The notes below the pieces were generated by a model. That model worked only from the letters and a program-made list of their open reading frames with translations, did not search any database and was not told the DNA's origin. A program made the position numbers and the translations under genes. Shown here one piece after another: positions 38,401 to 49,191 of a DNA stretch of 64,000 nucleotides. Position 1 is the first letter of the stretch, and each line of letters begins with the position of its first letter. The DNA lies in contig OZ026518.1 of assembly GCA_964019695.1 (NCBI GenBank), forward strand, positions 107,108,305 through 107,172,304, given 5' to 3'. This DNA comes from Loripinus fragilis (lineage: Eukaryota > Mollusca > Bivalvia > Lucinida > Lucinidae).

Positions 38401-38700
38401 TTTTTCTCGCCCTGTTTGTGACTTTTTAAAGTTTTATATGAATTCTGTCAGTTCCGCATATTTTTTAGATTTTTTGCGTCTGTTCCAATCTAAAAAATAA
38501 GTTCACCAACGAATTTTCCAGATGCAGAAAAGGGTGTAAACATAGTTTAGCACCTAAAAACGGGACCGAAATAGCATTTCAAGCGTTGGTTTGGTTTTTA
38601 TTGTGGTTTGAAACTTACGTTGGTATCAGTATCTATTGACAAAGACGTCGTGGCGCCAAACTGTGTCAATAACGTGCGTCTCTTTGTTGTTGTATTTTAG

Positions 38701-39058
38701 TGACGTCAGAAATGTTTTTGACGTCATTCAACAACGCGCAAATGGCGGACGCACTAAATATTGCCGTTTTGATATTTCTACATAATATTTAGGCGTGAAA
38801 TGCTCTGAAAACAGCCTAAATTGTTATAAATTGAAGTCACGTGGTTGGGATAAGCAGGTCATGTGGACGGGATAAGCAGGTCACGTGGATGGGATAAGGA
38901 AATTCCGCACTGCGTTTTGCCTATGGAACAGCTTGTCTTGAGCGATAAGTGGGCGAGAAAATTCTATCTCACATACCCGTACCAGCCCTTGGGATAATTA
39001 AAAAAACGAACAGCCGAACGTCGGCCAAACGCTGGCCGCACGTCGATCCGTGACGTCA
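38701..39058. promoter_or_regulatory. Cluster of three perfect CRE palindromes upstream of DMRT2
   Basis: TGACGTCA occurs at 38701-38708, 38719-38726 and 39051-39058, plus a near match TTACGTCA around 39073. These are full CREB/ATF sites, 325-682 bp upstream of the DMRT2 ATG in an otherwise AT-rich region. An aaatggcgg motif (YY1-like core) sits near 38741. The local sequence is richer in CG than its surroundings. Promoter function is inferred from position and motif only. Confidence 0.45.
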
Positions 39059-39174
39059 TTGTAATGTTAAAATTACGTCACCATGTCGCATGTCAGCGTA
39101 TTCAGTAAGTTTTGGAAGTCTTTTCCATGTTTATCCAATATAAAATGAGGTATTTAGTGAGCAAGAAAATGAAT

Positions 39175-39310
39175 CCATTATTCGTGTGAGGATAGGATAG
39201 AAAAATCCGTCTCTCGCGATCACCGATTGTCATCACTCGGCAAGCCTCGTGATGCCAATCGGTGATCCTCGAGACGGATTTTTCTATCCCATCCTCACAT
39301 TCATGATAGA
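39175..39310. repeat. Foldback element just upstream of DMRT2 ATG
   Basis: Arms pair around gtgaggatagg / cccatcctcac and aaaaatccgtctc / gagacggattttt, and again around the inner atcaccgatt / aatcggtgat, with a short loop holding gcaagcctcg. It ends about 72 bp before the ATG, in the probable 5'UTR or core promoter. In style it resembles the foldbacks at 38248-38400 and 20020-20166. Confidence 0.8.
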
Positions 39311-39382
39311 TTCTTATATTACAGCACCATAACGATCCTCAGCAACTAGCAGACCCTTATTGCTCAACAGATAAAGAACGAA

Positions 39383-39648
39383 ATGGACAATAATGACGAC
39401 CAAGCTCAACAAAATGAACAGACAACTGACGAACACCAAACTGTTACGTCATCGAGTAATGGCAGACGACAACCGATATGCAGACGACTTCTTAGAACGC
39501 CAAAGTGTGCCCGATGTCGAAATCATGGCGTTGTGTCGTGTCTAAAGGGTCACAAAAGATCGTGTAGATGGCGCGATTGCCAGTGTCCTAACTGTCTACT
39601 TGTGGTAGAGCGACAGAGGGTCATGGCTGCTCAAGTGGCTCTACGAAG
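39383..39648 (+). CDS. DMRT2: DMRT2-like coding exon 1 (DM domain)
   Basis: Encodes residues 1-88 plus two bases of codon 89. The ATG at 39383 has G at -3 and G at +4, and an in-frame TAG lies upstream at 39347, so this is the first usable start in this exon. The full intertwined CCHC/HCCC zinc ligand set is present, and the recognition helix reads [14 protein letters not shown]. The exon ends CGAAG before the donor GTATTA at 39649; reading on hits a stop at once. A plausible acceptor (ttcttatattacag, ending 39324) upstream suggests a 5'UTR intron, which is inference. Confidence 0.93.
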
Positions 39649-39670
39649 GTATTAATAGACTTTTTGCTTA

Positions 39671-40198
39671 CTGTAAAGGCGGCAACTTTAATATTCATAC
39701 CTGGGCGTGGTTCGGCTATTTCATCTGCTAAGGAAGGGAAATCAGGTTCTATTTATAACTTTGTGAAGAATCAATAAGCTGTTTGGACCACACAAACGTG
39801 CGTGCATTTCACGAAAATCCTAACCGTTTATACACACTGAACTCACATTTGTTCACCCTTAAAGCGCATAATCACAAAATGTATGTTTTTTGTCGTCCAC
39901 TTAAATATTTGAAGCCTCATTGACAAACAGTGTGGACCCAGATCAGACTGCTCCTGTAGGAACAGTCTGATCTGGGTCCACAATGTTTGCCTCTATGCTT
40001 ATGTTATAAAGACATTTTCAGATGCAGTTATTTTGCTGGCGTTTCAAGGACTAAATAATGTGTTTTGCGTCTATACTGAGGTAATGGCGCAAGATGATAC
40101 AGTTACTTTTGAATAAAACAACGCCTCTTTTTCAGCATTTACCTATGTCTAGGGTTGACCAGTCCTAATTACGCATTCATGAGGAGCGGCCTTTACAG
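39671..40198. mobile_element. TA-flanked MITE immediately inside DMRT2 intron 1
   Basis: Terminal inverted repeats CTGTAAAGGCGGC (left) and GCGGCCTTTACAG (right), each flanked by TA, as expected of Tc1/mariner-mobilised MITEs. The interior contains a strong hairpin, cccagatcagactg / cagtctgatctggg, near 39928-39980. It begins 22 bp after the exon 1 splice donor. Confidence 0.75.
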
Positions 40199-40242
40199 TA
40201 ACCAAAAATTCATATAATATGATACAATGTAGAATGTATATG

Positions 40243-40472
40243 ACACAATTACCAGTGTCCTAACTCTCTTTCTGACAGGCATCCTATCTACAAAGGTAAG
40301 TTAGCTGTAGATGGCGTGCCTGCCAATGTTTTGTCTCCTGGTGATAGGGGGGCACAGTCTTGTCAAACTGTCTTTTGGTGGTAGTACAAAATGGCTTCAT
40401 GACTGTCAAGAATTGATGCCATTTGTGTTCTGTCTCATGGTGGTAGAGCGACAGAGAGTGTGGCTATGAAGG
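40243..40472 (+). pseudogene. Decayed fragments of the DM exon inside intron 1
   Basis: Several stretches align by eye to the 3' half of coding exon 1. 40250-40268 (taccagtgtcctaactctct) resembles the exon's gccagtgtcctaactgtct. 40307-40345 begins tagatggcg and continues tgccaatgt, like the codons for RWRDCQCP. 40364-40410 carries aactgtc, ggtggtag, atggct and gtcaag. 40413-40467 has gtggtagagcgacagag followed by gtgtggct. They are tandem, separated by indels, and keep no long frame. They look like old partial exon duplications, paralleling the far younger exon 2 array. Confidence 0.65.
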
Positions 40473-40496
40473 AAATTTAGATCTTAACACCTCTTC

Positions 40497-40755
40497 GAGT
40501 CTGGAAGTTAAACAACGCCATGCAATAAAAGTAAGTAAGGGTGCAAAGATCAGAAATCGATACAATCAAGTACATAGACACCACAAACGAGAGCCAAGAG
40601 GTCAACCCTTTCCCTGCAGTTGACCATAAGGCACATATAAACAGACGCATACAAATGCATAGCAAACACAAGACAGAAAAACATAAAAGATCCACAAAAG
40701 AAGTCCCGCCTTTGAACGGTCAGTAAAATATTTTACTGGAGGGCCTAAACCGGTT
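40497..40755 (-). repeat. Interspersed repeat family B, reverse copy in intron 1
   Basis: On the - strand it reads ctccagtaaaatattttact, gcgggacttcttttgtggat and gggttgacctcttggctc, as in 25405-25665. The middle is shorter. Confidence 0.65.
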
Positions 40756-42035
40756 TACAGATTACTAGTGGTTTACAGATTTTTGGGAAACGTTATGACG
40801 CCCATAACAACGTTGCGTATATAATGACAAAATAATCACGTTTTACTCAAGAAATGAGATTTAAAAGTTATCTTTATGTCATATGATAATCTAACATTCG
40901 TGGTCCTGTATTATTGAATCTATCAAACTCGTTGCGAAAAAACGATCGTTTTTCCTCAACTCCTTTGATAAATTCACTACAACATGAGCACTCATTATTT
41001 TCACTCGAGGTAAGCAAGTCTTTGATAGGGACTTTGTTGTTCTAAATTGTGCAAACAGTGATTTTCTTGATATACACAAATTGATTGATATAGCTCGATA
41101 TATTAACCTAGAAACTGACACCATATGCAAACAGGAAGTAGCAGAATCGCTCGTGTTTGGCAATATCACCTAATATAATATTTCTGTCATATTATATAGG
41201 CAAATACCGAAGTACACTGTTTCAAATAAAATGTAAAATGTATATCAACTGAGTACGTTTACAGCATACAATATGTTATCAGGAAACCTTTGACTATAGA
41301 TAAAAAATAACAAAATTGTTCAAAATCTAGAAAGATGATTCTTTTTCAGAAACCAGGGATAGAAAAAAGTATTCAGTGTCATAGAATCAAAGGCAATGAC
41401 TATAACAAATGTCATCCTATAAATATATCACCTTAGAGAGAAATCAAAGAAAATTAATCTATTAAAGTTTCATTGCAATAGTCTAAATGTTAAAGAAACC
41501 GCAATATTTAAAGAGGACTGCATTGGTTTTGGACATCTTGTATACTTCAAGCATAACACCTCGCATACACCACCGAGCTCAAATGCTTCGGGATTAGTAT
41601 ATAATCTAATTGTACTCAATATAAACGATCCTTTGCATGCAATTATAACATATTTACCTTCAAATTGGTAACTTATACAATGCATAAATAGTTTCAGATG
41701 GCATTGATTGCCCATTTTGAACCTACCTTATACTTTACACGTTGGTTAACATTGAACGTGCTGATTTCGAAAATGGAATCTTCCAATTGGTGATTTTAAC
41801 TTATTAATCCATACAAGATTAAAGAAAATGTGTTGAAGAAAGCAAATAAATAGACCATGGCAAAACTGCTTCACTGAAAAAAATAAGTGTAAGCTAACAC
41901 CAAAGGAGCTGGCAGCTGAGCTGCCATCCTTTCGGGTGTAGACTAATACTTACTCTTCTATACTAAAACAGCTTTAGGCCATTATTTCTCCAGTTATATA
42001 TGTCAAAACATTTCTACCTGTTATTACTGTAGAGA

Positions 42036-42246
42036 CAGTAAAACCTGCCTTAAGCGGCAACTCAAAAATAGATAAAACAAAGGTCTTAAAAACAAATGGT
42101 AGCTTTATGAAGGTCAAAAATATTGCAGAATGCTCTCTTGGAGTATTCTGCAATACGTTTGACCTACATTAAATTAGTAAGCGATAATCGGTCTTGAATA
42201 TCATTTATTCTTCTTTTTGGGTGGCCGCTCAAGACAAGTTTTACTA
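42036..42246. mobile_element. cagtaaaacctg MITE, copy in DMRT2 intron 1
   Basis: Starts cagtaaaacctgccttaag and ends caagttttacta. The internal hairpin is gcagaatgctctc / gagtattctgc. Confidence 0.75.
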
Positions 42247-42549
42247 TATTCTCCGGATCAATAAATCGAAGAGAATATAGCCCTCAAAACAGTTGAAAGG
42301 TTACATCAAGACCAGTGGCAGTTCAGCTGCCGACATATCTGGTGTAAAGTTATATTTTTACAGTGTAGGAGCAGTTAGAATTGGAATTTCTGTGTTTTCA
42401 CATGCTTTTTGGTTTTGGTTCTGGTAATCAAAAAAAAAAGATGCCTTTTATTCAGCATGAGAATAGAACAAGAGCCAGATGCACAAGTTCAGTAAGGTTC
42501 TGTATCCGACAGTTGCAATTTGTATGTTTTATAGCAAATAACATACCTG

Positions 42550-42976
42550 GCACCAAGGTTATATTTTTCATGCTCAACTCAACTAAGCATGGAATTTATC
42601 CTGCTCATATGTTAAAATGCCAACGTTTTAAGCAGGAAATGAGCAATTGAAATTTCATGCTCAGCTGAGTTGAGCATGAAAATGTTTTAAACCTCGGGGC
42701 TGGATGGAAAAAAATCCCTTTAGGAAGAAAATATCTTGAGGTCTGGTCTGAAAGTTATAAAACTTTTTTCATGCTCAACTCAACTGAGCATGACATTTCA
42801 ACAGCTCATAAAAGCTCCTATCCTGAAAAATGTTTTTTTTCTACTTAAACCATTTGTATTTATCATATTAATAATTGTTAAGATGCCAACAGATGTTGTG
42901 ATTTAACATTTATGTGCAGAATAAATTTCATTCTTGGTACAGTTGAGCATGAATAATGTTTTATAATCTCGAGGCT
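42550..42976. mobile_element. Two adjacent TIR elements of the same family
   Basis: 42550-42710 and 42750-42976 both show ctcaactcaactgagcatg-like subterminal sequence and ends around ttataaaactttttt / gttttaaacctcggggc and gttttataatctcgaggc. They are diverged copies of the 145-372 element in head-to-tail order. Confidence 0.65.
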
Positions 42977-43929
42977 AGGAGTAATATTATATTTGTATCG
43001 CATCTACGCTGTGTCTTGAAAATGAAGAAGAAAAACACGCTGCAATTTTGGCGTTTGCTCTAGATATGGTGTTCCTGAAAGAACGTTTGAAAAAAGGGAA
43101 AAAATAAAACATGCACATAATTATACAGTAAGCAAAAATTATTTTCCTCCATAACAATCAACCCATGCTCATATATTCCATAAATGAAGAATCATTCAAA
43201 AACCATAATTTGTAAGGGTTAATCTTTCGTGCAGAAAACGTTTTTTAAAAGTGTGTTGGTTCTTCAAAAGCAAACAAGGCGTGGTGTGTCATGCATTGTC
43301 AAACCAATTTTTTTGTATTAAAATAGGTGTCCTCAAACTCACCTCTTATTGCTCCAATCTCTACAAATATACGTTTGGCTATGTGCTCGATGGCATCCGA
43401 AAGAGCAGCGGGCCAAGTCGAAAAAAGATTCCAGGTTCTTTTTTGCAAGTTCGCAATTAAAATTTCTAATTTCAAATCTTAATCTGTAATGTCAAGCTCT
43501 CAGTTAGGAATATTAAATGAGAGAATTTTATTTAATATGCAAATCTGAAATTTCAAATTGTAAACTTGTATAATCGAAGCTGAAATCATATTTTCGGTTT
43601 GTCCTCATTGCTCTTCCGTACACTAATATGACACTCACTAGATCTTTGGTACTTATCGCTTCATCGGGCAACGAATGCTCAGGCTTCGCAAGCGCCTTCG
43701 TTGCCCGCATGCATAACTTGAGTAGTAAGACTCAGACTAAACAGTAGAACCCTAAGCCCACATGATACATAAGCATGGCCGTCTATTTAGAGGCATTAAA
43801 TCATAATTATGCGATAAGTACAAAATCAGGCGTGCTGGCCCCAATGATGATATTACGAGGACATCCGACTTAATGCGGAGAAGCTTCCGTAATGATGAAT
43901 AAATAGACTTGTTCCTTTATGTTTTACAG

Positions 43930-44066
43930 ACACCAAGCGTCTGAAATGGCAGGAGAGTTGAGCGATAAAGTTAGATCAGCTACCACCTTACTGCAACAGA
44001 GAAAACTTGTCCATAGGAACACAAGACAACTCTACCAGAATTACTTGACCAGAGAGACCGATGCAG
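43930..44066 (+). CDS. DMRT2: DMRT2-like coding exon 2
   Basis: A 137 bp exon between the acceptor ttttacag (ending 43929) and the donor GTAAGTG (44067). It completes R89 and continues HQASEMAGEL, extending the DM recognition helix exactly as in DM proteins, then a basic, glutamine-rich helix-like linker (LLQQRKLVHRNTRQLYQNYL). It ends in phase 1 (GAT GCA G). The last 79 bp plus 23 bp of intron are the founder-like first unit of a ~29-copy tandem array running to 46943. This copy is the only one preceded by the real acceptor and exon 5' part. Confidence 0.88.
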
Positions 44067-46943
44067 GTAAGTGTCACTAATACCAAATGTTACTGCAACA
44101 GAGAAAACTTGTCCGTAGGAATACCAGACAACTCTACCGGAATTACTTGACCAGAGAGACCAACACAGGTAAGTGTTATAAATACCAAACCTTACTGTAA
44201 CAGCGAAAACTTGTCCATAAGAACACAAGACAACTCTACCAGAATTACTTGACCAGAGAGACCGATGCAGGTAAGTGTCACTAATACCAAACGTTACTGC
44301 AACAGAGAAAACTTGTCCATAAGAACACAAGATAACTCTACCAGAATTACTTGACCAGAGAGACCGATGCAGGTAAGTGTTACTAATACAAAACGTTACT
44401 GCAACAGAGAAAACTAGTCCATAAGAACAAAAGACAACTCTACCAGAATTACTTGACCAGAGAGACCAACACAGGTAAGTGTCACTAATACCAAACGTTA
44501 CTGCAACAGAGAAAACTTGTCCATAAGAACACAAGATAACTCTACCAGAATTACTTGACCAGAGAGACCAACACAGGTAAGTGTCACTAATACCAAACGT
44601 TACTGCAACAGAGAAAACTTGTCCATAAGAACACAAGATAACTCTACCAGAATTACTTGACCAGAGAGACCAACACAGGTAAGTGTCACTAATACAAAAC
44701 GTTACTGCAACAGAGAAAACTAGTCCATAAGAACACAAGACAACTCTACCAGAATTACTTGACCAGAGAGACCGATGCAGGTAAGTGTCACTAATACCAA
44801 ACGTTACTGCAACAGAGAAAACTTGTCCATAAGAACACAAGATAACTCTACCAGAATCACTTGACCAGAGAGACCAACACAGGTAAGTGTCACTAATACC
44901 AAACGTTACTGCAACAGAGAAAACTTGTCCATAAGAACACAAGATAACTCTACCAGAATTACTTGACCAGAGAGACCAACACAGGTAAGTGTCACTAATA
45001 CCAAACGTTACTGCAACAGAGAAAACTTGTCCATAAGAACACAAGATAACTCTACCAGAATTACTTGACCAGAGAGACCAACACAGGTAAGTGTCACTAA
45101 TACAAAACGTTACTGCAACAGAGAAAACTAGTCCATAAGAACACAAGACAACTCTACCAGAATTACTTGACCAGAGAGACCGATGCAGGTAAGTGTCACT
45201 AATACCAAACGTTACTGCAACAGCGAAAACTTGTCCATAAGAACACAAGATAACTCTGCCAGAATTACTTGACCAGAGAGACCGATGCAGGTAAGTGTTA
45301 CTAATACAAAACGTTACTGCAACAGAGAAAACTAGTCCATAAGAACAAAAGACAACTCTACCAGAATTACTTGACCAGAGAGACCGATGCAGGTAAGTGT
45401 TACTAATACAAAACGTTACTGCAACAATGAAAACTTGTCCATAAGAACACAAGACAACTCTACCAGAATTACTTGACCAGAGAGACCATACAGGTAAGTG
45501 TCACTAATACCAAACGTTACTGCAACAGAGAAAACTTGTCCATAAGAACACAAGACAACTCTACCAGAATTACTTGACCAGAGAGACCGATGCAGGTAAG
45601 TGTCACTAATACCAAACGTTACTGCAACAGAGAAAACTTGTCCATAAGAACACAAGATAACTCTACCAGAATTACTTGACAAGAGAGACCGATGCAGGTA
45701 AGTGTTACTAATACAAAACGTTACTGCAACAGAGAAAACTTGTCCATAAGAACACAAGACAACTCTACCAGAATTACTTGACCAGAGAGACCATACAGGT
45801 AAGTGTCACTAATACCAAACGTTACTGCAACAGAGAAAACTTGTCCATAAGAACACAAGATAACTCTACCAGAATTACTTGACCAGAGAGACCAACACAG
45901 GTAAGTGTCACTAATACCAAACGTTACTGCAACAGAGAAAACTTGTCCATAAGAACACAAGATAACTCTACCAGAATTACTTGACAAGAGAGACCGATGC
46001 AGGTAAGTGTTACTAATACCAAACGTTACTGCAACAGAGAAAACTTGTCCATAAGAACACAAGATAACTCTACCAGAATTACTTGACCAGAGAGACCAAC
46101 ACAGGTAAGTGTCACTAATACCAAACGTTACTGCAACAGCGAAAACTTGTCCATAAGAACACAAGACAACTCTACCAGAATCACTTGACCAGAGAGACCG
46201 ATGCAGGTAAGTGTCACTAATACCAAACGTTACTGCAACAGAGAAAACTTGTCCATAAGAACACAAGACAACTCTACCAGAATTACTTGACCAGAGAGAC
46301 CAACACAGGTAAGTGTCACAAATACAAAACGTTACTGCAACAGAGAAAACTTGTCCATAAGAACACAAGATAACTCTACCAGAATTACTTGACCAGAGAG
46401 ACCAACACAGGTAAGTGTTACTAATACAAAACGTTACTGCAACAGAGAAAACTAGTCCATAAGAACACAAGACAACTCTACCAGAATTACTTGACCAGAG
46501 AGACCGATGCAGGTAAGTGTCACTAATACAAAACGTTACTGCAACAGAGAAAACTAGTCCATAAGAACACAAGACAACTCTACCAGAATTACTTGACCAG
46601 AGAGACCAACACAGGTAAGTGTCACTCATACCAAACGTTACTGCAACAGAGAAAACTAGTCCATAAGAACACAAGACAACTCTACCAGAATCACTTGACC
46701 AGAGAGACCAACACAGGTAAGTGTCACTAATACAAAACGTTACTGCAACAGAGAAAACTAGTCCATAAGAACAAAAGACAACTCTACCAGAATTACTTGA
46801 CCAGAGAGACCGATGCAGGTAAGTGTCACTAATACCAAACGTTACTGCAACAGAGAAAACTTGTCCACGGGATCACCAGACAAATCTATCAGAATTACTT
46901 GACCAGAGAGACCCATGAAGGTAAGTGCCACACATGCAGAAAA
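43988..46943 (+). repeat. 102 bp tandem array: exon 2 3' end plus splice donor, ~29 copies
   Basis: Each unit is the last 79 bp of DMRT2 exon 2 followed by 23 bp of intron starting GTAAGTG. The period is 102 bp, counted between successive ttactgcaac starts (43988, 44090 and on to 46842). The 28 intervals sum to 2854 bp, fitting 28 x 102 minus two 1 bp deletions (near 45488 and 45793). These two deletions sit 305 bp apart, so a three-unit block was itself duplicated. Two subtypes alternate, ending GATGCAG or AACACAG. Inner units are nearly identical; the second, third and last are the most diverged, as expected for unequal crossover. In the exon frame nearly every unit meets TAA just after the donor (GTAAGTGTCACTAA). 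Confidence 0.95.
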
Positions 46944-47271
46944 CTAGACTGGTATCAGACCAGTTCATAGAAAAATAGTAAAATATGTGCACATTCATAA
47001 ACAAGCATTTACATATCTGAAAAAAAAATCACTGACTGACTAATTTACTGTATAAACACACAAAACGTGCTTGACAATTGACTCAAATATTTTTGGTTTA
47101 AACATATAGCATTCATTTTCTAGAATACAACATTGAACGTGCACTAAAATAACGAAGATGTGAATGAAAAGGATCTGACAGTAAGCGTAAGCTTATATTT
47201 TTTTCATCTCATGAAAGGTGGTATGATGTTCGATACAATGAGGGATTTTGGAATGAACAGAATACATATGC

Positions 47272-47274
<3 letters not shown>

Positions 47275-47351
<77 letters not shown>
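47275..47351 (+). repeat. (GA)n microsatellite in DMRT2 intron 2
   Basis: About 38 uninterrupted ga units. Confidence 0.97.
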
Positions 47352-47355
<4 letters not shown>

Positions 47356-47835
47356 CACTGCCTTGTGTACTTGAGCAGGACAGCTGATCCTCACTGCCTA
47401 CAGGAAAACATACTGACTAAAATGTTGACTGAGGCGTAAAGCATCAACTCAAACTAACAAAAAACAATCCAACAATCATGTGTAATCGGTAGTTTTGCAT
47501 TTACATAATTTCAACCAAAATCACATTGAAAATCACTTCTAAAATATTATCCTAACATCCCCGTGTGCAAGTTTCCCTATACGTTTTGTATAAGCCGTAT
47601 TTATTCTAAGGGCATTTAAGCAGAGTTGGGCAGGTGATGTTACGTTTCATGATAACTAAGCAACTACGTAACGACGTAAACTTCAGGCCGGCGCACTTTT
47701 GTGAAGTGTGGCCTATACAAATATGAGACTATTTTGGGCTTTGTTTAGGTAGAAAAGAAATAAATCAATTATATAGTAGCCGTGCTCAAATGCCCTAAAT
47801 AAAGCACAGATGAATCTTGGCTGTATCAATTTTGA

Positions 47836-48031
47836 CCCATTTAAGTGGAATGGAATTTCCAACTCTTATCAATCGGACCAGTTCATTGCCGTTTGATGAG
47901 TTGTTGGGTGGTATTATTCAACTTTTAAGCAAACAGTGGAGAGCCTGATCAGACGCCGCCTTCTGCGGCGTCTGATCTGGGTCGGCACTGTTTGCCTATG
48001 TCACACAAAAAGTACGCTAGGCTTATATGGG
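47836..48031. mobile_element. TTAA-type MITE with hairpin core (intron 2)
   Basis: Ends cccatttaagtgg and ggcttatatggg, with TTAA intact on the right and ttga on the left. The core is a near-perfect hairpin, cctgatcagacgccgc / gcggcgtctgatctgg, flanked by caaacagtg / cactgtttg. Related or truncated copies are at 24848-25058, 34630-34760 and 23288-23345, and around the element at 12485-14696. Confidence 0.7.
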
Positions 48032-48597
48032 TTAACACTCGCTCGATCTGCTTGCATGCGTTCAAATGGATACAATCCAGACACAAAACTGTATTTTATC
48101 TAGGCATTTGAGTACGGCTACATGTATGTAGTTGTAAGCGTGATTTCCTGGCTTAAGATCATCAATTCAGTCAGCGCAGAACACTTGCAGTGTGGCGTGT
48201 GCGGTACTTCATAAATGAAGCAGGCCATAGAAAAATAATATTCTTTCGATGATGCTGCTTGGGTAGACTTGTCCTATGATAAGCAAGCGCTTTAAAGCCA
48301 ATTATTTTCCATATTTTGAGTGTCTTCAGCGGCCTCTGAAACATGCTTAATAATGAATTTGGTTTTGCAATTTTGCTCATCAGAGGGCATTTGCTGCAAT
48401 CAAATTTGATATTAAAATTGAAAAAAAAAATAGTCCAGAAGTAGAACATTTACACCCTATTGTTTTCCCTTGTCCGTTATTGTTGAGTAATTGTCAACGT
48501 CAAATATTGTTATATACGAAAGCAGCGCAGACTTCTGTTGATATTTCACGTTTCACGTTTAGTGACCATGTCGCATTGGATCTTCTCTAGTAATGTT

Positions 48598-48862
48598 ACC
48601 ATTGATAAGTAAAGAAGAAAATCAATAAAATTAAGTACCACACCTGGCCCAGGACACCATAAGCTAGTGACAAAATTATAAGAAAACATAACAAAAAGAG
48701 AGCCAAGAGGTCAGCCCTTTCCCCAGCAGGTGACCACAAGGCTGCAAGGAACAAACAAGACAGCATAACAAAGACAAACATGAAACATAAATTAAAAAAA
48801 CAAAGGATCCAAAAAAGAAACACCGCCTTGGGACGGTCAGTGAAAAATTAATAGAGGGCTTA
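48598..48862 (-). repeat. Interspersed repeat family B, reverse copy in intron 2
   Basis: On the - strand: ggcggtgtttcttttttgga, cacctgctggggaaagg, gctgacctcttggctctc, ggccaggtgtggtac. Confidence 0.65.
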
Positions 48863-48986
48863 AAAATGTCAACATAAAGCCAGATAAGAATATAAAAGCG
48901 AGCCACTTTCGGCCCACCAGCAAAACGGCGTTTTGCTGGTGTGCAAATGGTGGTCAAAGATTGTATGCTGGCTGGAATATAACCAT

Positions 48987-49191
48987 TAAAGCGCCACCTA
49001 TAATTTGCAGCAGACAACAATTTAAAATTTTGCCACTTTTCAAAAAATAATAACAAATAAGGCATGATATTTCATGAGAATCGTCTGCTGGCAGACGATT
49101 CTCATGTAATATCATGTCTTATTTTTTTGAAAATTAGGAAAGATTAGGCAAAATTTTCGTCTGCTGCAGTCGTGATTGACGCTTTAAGGGT
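48987..49191. mobile_element. Palindromic MITE near the exon 3 acceptor
   Basis: Near palindrome with ends ttaaagcgccacc and gacgctttaagggttaa. The centre is catgagaatcgtctgctgg / cagacgattctcatg, flanked by aaataaggcatgata-like sequence on one side and its complement on the other. The sister copy is at 15715-15921. The TTAA-CCC end suggests piggyBac-type mobilisation. It stops about 34 bp upstream of coding exon 3. Confidence 0.8.

Larger units (their letters stand above)
39649..43929 (+). other. DMRT2 intron 1
   Basis: A 4.28 kb phase-2 intron. In order it holds: a 528 bp TA-flanked MITE beginning 22 bp after the donor; decayed DM-exon fragments (40243-40472); a reverse copy of interspersed family B (40497-40755); a stretch of about 1.1 kb (40760-41860) in which I see nothing recognisable; a cagtaaaacc-type MITE (42036-42246); and two copies of the ggccccgagg TIR element (42550-42710, 42750-42976). 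The last kilobase before exon 2 shows no repeat I recognise. Confidence 0.75.

Noticed and set aside
39383..39648. Assignment to the bivalve sex-linked DMRT1L/Dsx or to DMRT4/5
   Set aside because: DM residues [10 protein letters not shown] and CRWRDCQC and the downstream RMRKRR/FADK block point to DMRT2. The DMA-like segment keeps DMRT4/5 as a minor alternative.
43980..46674. Long open frames on the minus strand (490, 113 and 317 codons) giving a repetitive LCSYGQVFSVAVTF-type protein
   Set aside because: They are the antisense of the 102 bp exon-donor array; a period divisible by three keeps any frame open. The breaks between them are the two 1 bp deletions. The + strand content is exon 2 of DMRT2.
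47160..47394. Frames rich in RE or SL repeats
   Set aside because: They are translations of a GA microsatellite.
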